Origin: Amphimedon queenslandica
Taxonomy: Eukaryota > Porifera > Demospongiae > Haplosclerida > Niphatidae
Length of the DNA stretch: 45,108 bases
Direction of reading: 5' to 3'
Assembly (NCBI RefSeq): GCF_000090795.2
Contig: NW_003546506.1
Location: 55,812 to 100,919 of the forward strand
Shown piece after piece: positions 30,248 to 40,411 of this stretch. The notes beneath the pieces were generated by a model that saw only the letters and a list, made by a program, of their open reading frames with translations, ran no database searches and was not told the origin of the DNA. Position numbers and translations under genes: made by a program. Each line of letters opens with the position of its first letter. Positions within the stretch are counted from its first letter, which is position 1.

Positions 30248-33021
30248 ATGGCGTCTGCTTCAGGCATTCGAGGAAACCCCTCTGGCAATCCTGGACAGAG
30301 TCTTAGACCTACCAGGAGGACCGTGACCTCATCAATAGCCCCTGTTAGAGAAGGTTTGCCCCGTCCTGGTGGTCTTATACTAATGGAGTGCCTTGGGTCT
30401 GGATCATATGCCACTGTCTATAAAGCAATGATGAAGGTATGGAATAGTATAAGATATTATTACCATTAAGTGGAGAAAAAGGGTAAAGGGTATAGCTAGT
30501 AAAGATTGGAGTATTTTAGCAAAATTTTGACTACATCGGCATACTAAAATTTTTGACAAATTTGGGTCAAATTTCCAGATTTTATTTGATAAAATTTTCT
30601 AGCTCTACATTTTGATACAAGTTTTCGTTTTAATTTTTTTAGTCCAATAAGAGGATAGTTGCTGTCAAGTGCATAGAGAGAAAGAGACTAAACTCTGCGT
30701 CTGCTGAAAATCTTTTTACCGAAATAAAAGTGATGAAAGGAATCGACCACAAGCACATTGTACGCATGCTGGACTTTGAAGTATGGAAAAAATAATTTTT
30801 TAAAAAAGAGAGAAATGGAATAAATAATTCTTTTTCTTTTTTAGTGGAATAGTGAACATATATTTATCATGTTAGACTATTGTGGTGGTGGGGATCTCTC
30901 TCATTTCATTAGTTCTCGTAAAACTCTTAAAGAATCTCTTGCGAGGAAATTTCTCAGGCAATTAGGTGAGTGGGCGATAAAGAAATAATTTTAAAGTGGT
31001 ATTTTATTATGATAGCACTGGCAATGCAGTTTCTAAGGTCAAAGGGTATAGCTCATATGGATCTTAAGCCACAGAACCTCTTACTGACTGAACCTCCTAA
31101 GACGATACTTAAAATAGCAGGTATAAGAATAATTAGTATTGTTTTATTAAAGTATATACTGTATATGGCTTTTGGAAGCAACTTTAAAAATTCATAAAAA
31201 ATCTAATTTTGATTGGAATCAGCTCAAACTTGCTACACAACACAAGAACATGTATATGCATCAGAAAATGTAATAAAAATGGAGAATTCTCACTTTGTCA
31301 TTTTTGATGAAATTTGGCCAACGACCCTGTACTATAGTACAGGGACTTTGGCCCGATTTTTGAGTAACTTTAAAAATTTGTAAAAAATCCAATTTTGATC
31401 GAAATCAGCTCAAACTTTCTACGCAACATAAGTACATGTATATGCATGAGAAAATGTAATAAAAATGAAGAATTCTCACCTTGTCATTTTTGATGAAATT
31501 TGGCCAACGACCCTGTACTATAGTACAGGGACTTTGAACCAATTTTTGAAGCATCTTTAAAATTGTGCATGTGTGAATGAATCGTTTTGTGTATTAGATT
31601 TTGGGATGGCTCAATTATTAAAAGACAATGATCACGGTGCTTCATTTAGAGGGTCACCATTATACATGGTAAAGTCAGTTACCATAGAATACAAATGATC
31701 ATTATTTTGTACATTCATCACTTCACAGGCTCCAGAAGTTATGCTTGGTAAGACTTATGATGCAAAAGTTGACCTCTGGTCTATAGGAGTCATTCTATTC
31801 GGTAAACATTTAAAATAATTTTTTGATATCCAAAATAAAATTATTTTCAAATAAAATGCCTGATTTATTTTCTATTATAACACTTACCTAGGTTTTAACC
31901 AATAAAATTTATTTGTTTTATTTAGAAATTTTGTATGGATTTGCCCCTTATCATTCAAGCACAATAGAAGAGCTTCATTTAAGAGTTCTCAACGACACTC
32001 CTATTGTGGTAAAATATTAAACCCCTTTAAAATGATACACATGGTTAAACTTGATTTATTAGATTCCTTCTGTCCCAGAAACTTCCTCAAAATGTAAGGA
32101 GGTATTGCGAGGACTTTTGGAGAGAGATCCATGTCAAAGAATCTCTTTTGAAGAGTTCTTTGATCATCCATACATTGACCTTGAGCATATGCCAGGGCCA
32201 GAGTGCCTCAGTAAAGCTGTAAGTGAATCATTATTTATACAAGTACATGCAGCACATCAATTTTTATTTTATTTCTATAGAGAGAGCTTGTAAAGCAAGC
32301 TGTAGTTAAAGACAGTGATGGAAAGTACAGTTCTGCAGTTAACTATTACTGCCAAGCATTGGACTATTTTGTACCTGCACTAGATTGTAATAAAAATACT
32401 AATAATTGATCTTTATTTATAGCTGCTCTTTTTGTATAGATGAAGAAGATCATCGTACTAAAGAAAGCTTAAAAGATATGGTATAGCTCCTGTTTGATAT
32501 TCTTTATTTGCTAAATTATAAACAGATAGAGCAGTATATTGCTAGAGCTGAGTATTTAAAGTCACTGGTCAGAACACAAAAACCCTCACTGAGAGATACT
32601 GCAGGAGAGAATAGGAAGAGAATACTAGGTCAGTCATTTAGAAGTGTGAATATTGAATTTAATCAATATTAATGGAATCTTAATTTTTTATTATGTAGAA
32701 GAGATGCAAGCTGAGTTTCCCCAGTTAAAAGATGTTCATTCTCTGATTGAAGAAGCTGATCAGTTGGAGGATAGACATTCGTATCATTCTGCACGTGAGA
32801 TTTATAAAGAAGCTGTCTCGATACTTTTACCACTGATAGAAAGTAAAAATAACATTGAAAATGCTTATTTCATTATTTTGTAATTTTTATTGTGGTTGGA
32901 TTCATCTACATATAAATGTAATGTATGTTGAGAAAGTTTAATGACCATTTCTTTATTATTAGAGGCTGATAGTCCTGAAAAGAAGAAATTAATAGCCTCA
33001 GAAGTACAGCCAGCAATATAA
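30248..33021 (+). CDS. ULK3: Serine/threonine kinase ULK3
   Basis: Thirteen exons in phase, 462 aa (vertebrate ULK3 is about 470): 30248-30436, 30643-30780, 30845-30965, 31016-31120, 31598-31668, 31729-31801, 31926-32008, 32063-32218, 32281-32386, 32440-32480, 32526-32628, 32699-32842, 32963-33021. Gly loop LGSGSYATVYKA, ATP lysine in VAVKCIE, catalytic loop HMDLKPQNLLL, DFG in DFGMAQLL, then GSPLYMAPEVM and DLWSIGVILF. LERDPCQRISFEEFFDHPYIDLEHMP is a near-signature of ULK3, followed by two MIT-like helical repeats (YSSAVNYYCQALDYFVPAL; SAREIYKEAVSILLPLIE). Acts in autophagy, Hedgehog/Gli signalling and the ESCRT abscission checkpoint in vertebrates. The start at 30248 is preferred over an in-frame ATG at 30131, which would add 39 non-conserved residues and enter the neighbour's coding exon. 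Confidence 0.94.
31165..31570. repeat. Two palindromic repeat units in ULK3 intron 4
   Basis: Two palindromes ccctgtactatagtacaggg at about 31325-31344 and 31511-31530 (186 bp apart) with the standard flanking segments. The ULK3 pseudogene has only one diverged unit in this intron. Confidence 0.88.
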
Positions 33022-33596
33022 CACAGTTACAGTTACTTCAATTTCCCATTTCAATCTTTTGTAGGTACAGGTATTTCTTTAAAGAGGAGAAGAACTAACT
33101 GTTTTATTAGAAGTAAGCAATAGCAATAGCTAGGCTACATGTACGTACAAGTATTTGATTAACAATGCATTTGTACACATCCTGATCACCAAAAGCTGTT
33201 TTGTACTAATATAGATAATATATACTGTATAATTCATTGATGTTCATAAATTTGCTGTTGTATTCTTTTAGAAGAAAGTTCCCAGCTATCAAAGGTCATC
33301 ATCTTCTCCTTCATCTGCCTCTAGTTTGAAATCCACCATCAACGAAAGTGAGTGCTGTATTATGTGCGGATTATTCATGAAATCTTATGCTTCATTAACC
33401 ATTCTTTAATCGCTTCTCAATTTTTTTCCTGTAGCATGTCATGTCCAGTGACCCAGTGCTTTAAGATCACTGAATTTATAACTTCAAAAACTTCAACTCC
33501 ATGTAAAGTCAATAATTAAGAAGACAAGTTATTATATTTGTATGTTTATACATCAATTATTGTCTGCTAAAATATTAATAAACTACAACACATCTA
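33022..33596 (+). other. ULK3: ULK3 3' region
   Basis: No further in-frame exon is required after the TAA at 33021. A possible extra spliced segment at 33272-33350 (ctattcttttag ... gaaagtgag) is Ser-rich but unsupported. The last ~110 bp (33483-33595) are duplicated at 40140-40252, marking the 3' end of the duplicated ULK3 segment. Confidence 0.5.
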
Positions 33597-34035
33597 ACTT
33601 CTTGTCCAATAGCTTCTAGCCTTACACTGAAATACTCAGTAGGTTCAGCATAGAGGTCATCAATAATAGCAATTGTGACATTAAGGCCTCCATACACCAT
33701 GCAACATGTTGCTTGCAACATTTGTGGTTACTTTGATCTTTTGCGCAATTTGTTGCAAAAATAGAACTGATTTCTATTCTAGGCAACATGTTGATTACAA
33801 GATCAAAGTAACCACAAATGTTGCTAGCAACATATTGCCTGGTGTATAGCCTATTTAAATTCCATTAAAATATCAGTCATTAGCTACAGATCTCAAACTT
33901 CACTTATGAAAAAATGATGACCATGACAACCATCTCTACTTATTTCTACACATGCATAAATAGCATTGGAATTACATGTATTATTTACTTTCTGATGTTT
34001 TTAATTTAGTCCACTTGTTAAGGAGTGACATTACT
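33597..34035 (-). pseudogene. Remnant of the IgGFc-binding/Calx-beta gene (exon 3 and end of exon 2)
   Basis: 33597-33683 matches 41517-41610 of the intact gene (Calx-beta exon; 'cactgaaatactcaataggttcagcata' region with few changes). After an inserted MITE (33684-33852), similarity resumes weakly and ends in 'tccacttgttaaggagtgacattactctcac', matching the 3' end of exon 2 (41735-41765). Splice sites and frame are destroyed. It stands in the same convergent position to ULK3 as the intact gene does to the ULK3 pseudogene. Confidence 0.8.
33684..33852. mobile_element. MITE / long hairpin with gcaacat termini
   Basis: Left arm (tacaccatgcaacatgttgc ... acaaatgttgc read inversely) pairs over roughly 60 bp with the right arm (gatcaaagtaaccacaaatg ... 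caggcaatatgttgc read inversely). About 169 bp; inserted within the Calx-beta remnant. Confidence 0.75.
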
Positions 34036-34694
34036 CTCACAAACATGTGTTTATGTTCCAATCAAAATTGGATTTCTTATTAATTTTTAAAGTTGCTTCA
34101 AAAGCTATGTACAGTATTTGTAGTGCTTGTCAGCTCATGAAGCTCATGCTGTTTAGCTCACTTAGCATGCTTTGTGGGGAACCCTGTATGGAAGTATATA
34201 CCCATGGCAAACTAATCCTTTCTATAGCTACCAATAACCTACACAAATTCTAGGAAGACACGTACGCATGCAGTCGTGCATGCACTTTTATAATAAATTA
34301 AAATGTTCTTTTAATTTTCATATTTTGTACTTGTACTACTAATCTGTGTTCATGACTCTATGTATACTACTAGTACATACTAAGAATTAATTTTGTTCAT
34401 TTATGTACCTGTACTAGTGTACATGTATACAATGACTATAATGTTATTATCTTTAGTAAGCTTCCCATGACACTGAAATAGTGGATAAAAAGATTTAAAT
34501 TAAAAACAAAAAATCAAAGGCAATAGTCTAGTATAACAAAAACAGCAAAAATAGTAACTCTGTTGTTATTACAGTATAAAAGTGCAAACTACAAATTCTA
34601 AAAATAACAAACAATGCATAATTATAGTTACTGCTTCTAAATAATAATTAAAAATATAGAAGTATGTGGCAGCAAAAACTACTAAAGATTATGA
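34036..34694. other. Intergenic with repeat fragments
   Basis: 34060-34105 is a short fragment of the palindromic intron repeat. 34245-34415 resembles 38810-38955 (shared 'aggaagacacgtac', 'ttgtacttgta', 'aatctgtgttcatgact'), so similar sequence borders the beta-helix receptor on both sides. No gene seen. Confidence 0.5.
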
Positions 34695-37600
34695 TTAAAA
34701 CAAATCAACAACTGATTCACGACTAGCACAGCGTCTAACATCAGTAGAACTTGGTACCATAGCTCTCCTTTGTTGATCAACAGTTAGATGTGATTCAGTG
34801 ACATCTAAAAGAGGATCATCATCTTCATCTTGTTTCTTGAATAACTTCTTAATTAGAGCATCATAACATTTCATATGTGATAACTGCAGGTAAAGATGAT
34901 AAACAACAATCAAAATAAAACTAAAAATAAAAACAGATAAACAAATATTGTACCAGATCAATACTTTACTCTCATCAGTAAAGGCTACAGATAGACCAAC
35001 CATGAAACATAAGTTAAACAAGAACCAAACTTCAAGTACATTGTTCATTCTTTTCTTGTAAACTCCACCAAAACAATAACCTAATGATAGCACAATAGCT
35101 AACATTGTCAATAGCATTGACAATAGGAAGTGCTGTGACTGAATGAAACTGTCAACTAAAGTAACTGATAATAGTACTGGTATCCTAGCCACTAGCAGTA
35201 GACCAGGCCAGAACCGATACTCGTCTTTCATTGGACCACTATAAGCATCAATAATAGGCTTGAAATGATTCCAAAATTTTTTGAAAACTTTGAAATTTGA
35301 AAGATACTTCTCATAAAATGGATTAAGGAAAAGGAACAGTGTGTATGGTATGACAAAGAAAATAGACACCAATAGGGCAAATCCAAATAGTCCAGCATGC
35401 TTCCCTTTAGCATATTCAACATTAGGATTCTCATACCATAAACTAACTGATCTTACTGACTCATTTGTACAGTGAAGAGTTACCTCACGCTTGTGTAGTA
35501 CAATAACAATAGTACGTACTAGTTTAGTATATGAGAGAAGGAAGAGTGTAGATAGAACAGGAACAGCATGAGACCCCATCAGTCTTGATATCTTACCATA
35601 TCTCCCACACAATTGTATAATGATAATGATAATGATCCACAGGTAGAGAGGGAAAGCAAACTGGAGCCATTGTTTAGCATAACTGTCCATACCATTGTAA
35701 AAACATATCTCAAACCCAAAGTCTAAGTTAATCCATGATATGACTTGACTCAAGACTGGTAATGCTCCTTTCCTTGAAAAGACTGGCTCGTATAACTTGA
35801 CAATGTTAGCATAAAACAATAGACCATTGAGTGTACCGACTGATACTGTTAAATTGAGAGCAATGAGTAGAACCACAAGTAGTACACCCATCACTGCAAA
35901 CAGAGCAGCCCAAGCTATCATCATGTAATTATCATGACAATGTCCACACTTGTTTGATCCCATTAGTAGGCTGTATCCCTCTGTACATGATCCACACATT
36001 CTGTGTCCTCTATTATCCACACATTGAGTATCAGTGTGATTGAACTGAAAGGTAACAGGATTAGGAGAACAATAGAGGAGACAGTCCTCATTGATAATGC
36101 ATGCATTAGGATTGGTTTCATTAGCATTGAAAGGTGTACTGGTATGATATGTTCCAATCCACAGTAGACCATTGTGTGTAATGTGTAGGGTATTTATATC
36201 ACATGTGACATTCTCTCTTGAAACACTGCAATCACAAACACCTGAACTGTTTACACTGAAACCAATAGGACACTCATTAAGAATAAATGAAGTACCTAAT
36301 TTAGTTCTGTATAATGTATCAGTAGTGATGACAAGTGTAATGTTGTGTTCTCCATAATGGTTGATATATTTTGGTGTGTACTCAATCAGTGAACAATTAT
36401 TAATGTATTTGTCTATCACTATTGTTCCATTTATTTCTATTCTTATTCTTCCATCAGTAAGACTATATGTGTTATTATCAGAAGTGCGTCCAAATAAAGC
36501 AACATTATATTTCAGTGGTTGACCTATAAAAACACTTTTTTGGTCATCATCATACCATATTGGTGTGGTTTCATTGCTGTCAGGATCACAAAAAGCAAAT
36601 GCACTTGGATCACTTGATGTTGAAGGATTGGTGCTGTTAAACAAATAAAAGAATTCATAGAAATCTTTATCACATTTATCTAGTGACCCATATATATCAA
36701 TTCCAGCTACTCTAGCAGTATTATTTTTTAATATAAGAGGGATTGGTGACACTCTATGCTTGTGTGTGAATGCACATGCGGTTTTTTTATCAATATAAAT
36801 TCCTCCTCCTTTATAAGTTGCATGATTATCAATAAACTCCAAGTTAGCTGATGGTGATAGGGCCACAACAGATGAACCATTTATTGCCATTCCTCCTCCA
36901 ACTACTCCAGTATTATTCTTAAATACTAATCTATTTTCTACTGTTACTACTGAGGCTATAATCACCAGTCCTGTTGATAGACTATTTGTAACAGTAACAT
37001 TATTAAGAATGATAGAATGACACCCTACTATCTCATTTCCTTTGTTTCCAACAAGTTCAGTATCTATAACACTGATATAAACTGATGTTGATAAACCTCC
37101 GTTAATGGATAAACCATACCGATCATTGTCATGTATTGAACATGACTTAACAGTAATAGCAATATAATGATTACTTAATTGAGAGTAATCTCTATTAATT
37201 TGAAAAGATAATCCATTGTTGAGAAATTGGCAGTCTTCAATTACAATAGTCAATCGTGATTCAACACCTTTAATATTGCAATCTTGCAGTGAATCTGTGT
37301 AAAACGCAAAGCCAAATCCATCATCTACATGAAGTGTTGATGAATTGGTAATATACAGAGAAAAAAGAGATTCAATTGACAGATTACACTCAACATCAAA
37401 ATCATACTCGCCATTTGGTGAACTGATGATATTAATATTATTTATAATAACTGATATATCATATGAGGTACCATGTCCCATATATAATATTGTGAAGCTG
37501 TCTTTAGTCAGAGTAACATCAGTCAGTGTTAATGAGTAATGGTGTAATTCATTGTAACACACTAGAGGTGGAAAATAGTCAATATTTAGTGAAACACTAT

Positions 37601-38054
37601 CAAGAACTGAAGATGTTATCTTACTATCAAAAACATTGGTGAAACTTAATTGGCTTAGGTCTTTAAAAATAGAACCAGTAATTGTGATGTTACTTGAATA
37701 CATAAATTGTATCCCACCTTGTTGGAATGATAAGTTACTGAAACTGACATGACTGCTGGTAGTGACTGTTATAGACCTTTGATATGAGTGGTAGTGAATA
37801 GTAGGAGACTGATCCAGTCCATGTAGAGTTATATTCTGTACTGAGTCCATTGTAAAATTAAAGTTAACGCTACTAGTTCCAATGAAGTAGAAGATGATGT
37901 TATTGTATTGAGACATATTCCCAGCATACACTGATAAAGGATTACAAGGTGACTGAGTAACTGAACTGCAGTCATCAGACACATAATACTGACCAGAGGA
38001 GACACTGCAGGAGCTACTGAAGAATAAGAGAACAACCACTAACAGGAGAGACAT
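34695..38054 (-). CDS. Intronless parallel beta-helix / Cys-rich / multi-TM receptor
   Basis: One uninterrupted ORF. ATG 38054 (residue 16 of the longest ORF) is preferred because it opens directly on a signal peptide (MSLLLVVVLLFFSSSCSV), giving 1119 aa. Residues ~25-450 are Asn/Ser-rich right-handed beta-helix turns (repeated xVTIxxSxF-like rungs, FKNNTGVVGGGMAI, LEFIDNHATYKGGGIYI, LKNNTARVAGIDIYG), with many N-glycosylation sites. A Cys-rich stalk follows (CDCSVSRENVTCD, CGSCTEGYSLLMGSNKCGHC), then eight to nine hydrophobic segments from about residue 715 (AWAALFAVMGVLLVVLLIAL, NGLLFYANIVKLY, PLYLWIIIIIIIQLCGRYG and others) and an acidic tail. I recognise the layout from multi-copy sponge receptor-like families; ligand and signalling are unknown. 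Lack of introns contrasts with every neighbour. Confidence 0.85.
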   Translation of the reverse strand: MSLLLVVVLLFFSSSCSVSSGQYYVSDDCSSVTQSPCNPLSVYAGNMSQYNNIIFYFIGTSSVNFNFTMDSVQNITLHGLDQSPTIHYHSYQRSITVTTSSHVSFSNLSFQQGGIQFMYSSNITITGSIFKDLSQLSFTNVFDSKITSSVLDSVSLNIDYFPPLVCYNELHHYSLTLTDVTLTKDSFTILYMGHGTSYDISVIINNINIISSPNGEYDFDVECNLSIESLFSLYITNSSTLHVDDGFGFAFYTDSLQDCNIKGVESRLTIVIEDCQFLNNGLSFQINRDYSQLSNHYIAITVKSCSIHDNDRYGLSINGGLSTSVYISVIDTELVGNKGNEIVGCHSIILNNVTVTNSLSTGLVIIASVVTVENRLVFKNNTGVVGGGMAINGSSVVALSPSANLEFIDNHATYKGGGIYIDKKTACAFTHKHRVSPIPLILKNNTARVAGIDIYGSLDKCDKDFYEFFYLFNSTNPSTSSDPSAFAFCDPDSNETTPIWYDDDQKSVFIGQPLKYNVALFGRTSDNNTYSLTDGRIRIEINGTIVIDKYINNCSLIEYTPKYINHYGEHNITLVITTDTLYRTKLGTSFILNECPIGFSVNSSGVCDCSVSRENVTCDINTLHITHNGLLWIGTYHTSTPFNANETNPNACIINEDCLLYCSPNPVTFQFNHTDTQCVDNRGHRMCGSCTEGYSLLMGSNKCGHCHDNYMMIAWAALFAVMGVLLVVLLIALNLTVSVGTLNGLLFYANIVKLYEPVFSRKGALPVLSQVISWINLDFGFEICFYNGMDSYAKQWLQFAFPLYLWIIIIIIIQLCGRYGKISRLMGSHAVPVLSTLFLLSYTKLVRTIVIVLHKREVTLHCTNESVRSVSLWYENPNVEYAKGKHAGLFGFALLVSIFFVIPYTLFLFLNPFYEKYLSNFKVFKKFWNHFKPIIDAYSGPMKDEYRFWPGLLLVARIPVLLSVTLVDSFIQSQHFLLSMLLTMLAIVLSLGYCFGGVYKKRMNNVLEVWFLFNLCFMVGLSVAFTDESKVLIWYNICLSVFIFSFILIVVYHLYLQLSHMKCYDALIKKLFKKQDEDDDPLLDVTESHLTVDQQRRAMVPSSTDVRRCASRESVVDLF

Positions 38055-39009
38055 AGATCTAGCTACTGTCTGTACTGACTGACTAGTGTATACTTGCAAG
38101 CTGCGAGTGATGACTTATATAGACTACTTGTTCTCCAAATATGGAAATCTGATGCATAGTTGTGATGATTAGATTCAATCTAATTAATAGTACAATACAC
38201 TACAAGTCATTCTTTTTAGTTGATAATATCTGAATTTTTAATTTTTTATAGATGGTATTTATAACCGTCTATACTAATCCTTTAATTTATGATTTAACAC
38301 AATTTTTTGAAAAGAAGATGAGGTAATCCAGAAACACTTGTACTGCAGCTATTGCTTTGTCAGTATCTGTTTATCTCAATCAGTTTCTCTTTTCTTCCAA
38401 AGAGTCAAAGTTCAACTCCCAGTACTCATAGTACTGGGATGCTTTATGCTCAATAGAGCTATGGGAGACAATTCTCCCATAGCTCTATGCAGGACTTAGT
38501 ATGGACACCGATGGTCTCTAAATCCCATAGAGTACTAAAACTGCCTCCACAGTACTTTGAGGGATATAGAGACACTGAGTTTCCTTTGATCTCAAAGTCA
38601 ACTATACTACAATTAATGCTTAAAGAAAAAGATTATGCCTCAATTACAAATTTACAATAAGGGAGGAGAGAGAGGGAGAGAAGGAGAGTTAGTTAGTGAA
38701 TGACATTGTGATTGTATCTGCTTTGCTTCATTACAAATGAATGTGGGTGTTTATGTTAACAGGTGGGGATTGCCATGTTTCTTAATTTGTGCATGTACTT
38801 GAACAAATCGGAATTCCAGGAAGACATGTACATGATACAAGTGCAGCTGTACTTTGCATAATTAAAATTTTTTTAAGAATTATTATATTTGTACTTGTAG
38901 TACAAATCTGTGTTCATGACTTCATGTGCATACTAGGAATTAGTTCATTTATCCATCAGTACAATTTTGACTGTATACTCCAATACCTTGCCACATAAGT
39001 GTTACAAGA
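38055..39009. other. Intergenic, 5' flank of beta-helix receptor
   Basis: Contains a nested palindrome at 38418-38488 and a GA tract at 38661-38684. 38810-38955 resembles 34245-34415. No coding evidence. Confidence 0.5.
38418..38488. repeat. Two consecutive perfect hairpins
   Basis: First: tcccagtactcatagtactggga (38418-38440). Second: a 16 bp perfect stem atagagctatgggaga with a 4 nt loop (38453-38488). Confidence 0.85.
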
Positions 39010-40252
39010 GTATAGCTAAACAAATTTTGGGTATTTTAGCAAAATTTTGATCACATAAGCATACTAAAATTTTTGGCAAATTTGGGTCAATTTTCAGATT
39101 TTATTTGATAAAATTTTTAGCAATGCATTTGAATGCATGTTTTATTTTTTAGTCCAATAAGAGGATAGGTTATATCAAGTGCATAGAGAGAAAGAGGCTG
39201 AACTCTGTAGTGGCTGATCTTTTTACCGAAATAAAAGTGATGAAAGGAATTGATCATAAACACATTGTATGCATGCTGGACTTTGAAGTATGGAAATAAA
39301 AAATAAAATAAAAATTCCTTTTCTCTTTCTTCAATGGAATAGTGAACATAATTATATTTATCATGTTAGACTATTGTGGTGGTGGGGATCTCTCTCATTT
39401 CATTAGTTCCCGTAAAACTCTTAAAGAATCTCTTGCAAGGAAGTTTCTCAGGCAATTAGGTGAGTGGGCGGTAGTAAAATAATTTTAAAGTGATATTTTA
39501 TAATTTTTATTATTATAGCACTGGCAATGCAGTTTCTAAGGTCAAAGGGTAAAGCTCACATGGACCTTAAACCACAGAACCTCTTACTGACTGAACCTCC
39601 TAAGACGATACTTAAAATAGTAAGCATAACAATTAGCATACCATATAGTGGGATTTATTGACAAAGGTTTTATTTTGATGAATTGACAATTTAAAATAAA
39701 ACTTCAAATTTTATAACCATCAAAAATTTTGTACTTTGTACCACGTGTATACAAAAGCACAAATTTTTTTACTTGTCAAAATAAAACTTGCCAACTGAGG
39801 AAATTTACTTCAGTTTTTGTCAAATTTTTTTACTCGTCAATAAATCCGACTACACTGTAGGGTATACTATTATATACAGTACATGTATGCATGTACTGTG
39901 CATCATCTTTGGAAGCAACTTAAAAAATTTTTTTTTAATTTCAAATTTGATCAAAATCCACTCAAACTTGATATACAGCATAAGAACATGTATATGTATC
40001 AGGAAAAATTATAAACTTAGAAAATTTTCTCCTATACAGTCATTTTGGCAAAACACTCTGTACAGTCACTTGAGCCAAATTTTAAAGTATCTTTAAAATT
40101 GTACATGTGTGAATGAATATTTTTGTGTACTAGATTTCAACTAGTACAACTTCAACTCCATGCAAAGCCAATAATTATAGAAGACAAATTATTATATTTC
40201 TGTGTTTATACATCAAAAAATTATTATTGTCTGCTAAAATATTAATGAACTG
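39010..40252 (+). pseudogene. ULK3: ULK3 pseudogene (exons 2-4 with introns, plus 3' flank)
   Basis: 39010-39610 aligns with 30488-31115 of ULK3 including introns 1-3, so this is DNA duplication rather than retroposition. The exon 2 copy stays open (SNKRIGYIKCIERKRLN). The exon 3 copy has lost its acceptor (ttag to tcaa) and gained 4 bp (aacataattatattt), shifting frame. The exon 4 copy retains HMDLKPQNLLLTEPP. Intron 4 continues with one palindromic repeat unit (39890-40110). At the exon 5 acceptor ('tgtactagattt', ~40138) sequence jumps to ULK3 3' flank (40140-40252 matches 33483-33595), so exons 5-13 are deleted. Exon 1 is absent. Confidence 0.92.
39639..39863. mobile_element. MITE with taccatatagtgggatttattgac-type termini
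   Basis: Left end taccatatagtgggatttat; right end gtcaataaatccgactacac, inverted to the left. Internal arms (aaaatttttttact, acttgtcaaaataaaac) also pair. It lies in the ULK3 pseudogene intron 4 and is absent from the functional copy, so it inserted after the duplication. Confidence 0.7.
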
Positions 40253-40411
40253 CAGTACTTCAATACACATGTACACTCTTTATTGTCTCACAGTTCTAGT
40301 GCATCACTCAATGAAAGAAAATACAATTTTATACAACAAAAAAACTAATGGTAAAATAAACTCACTCAGTAACTAAAGTTTTAGAAATGCACAATAACAA
40401 ACCAAACATAG

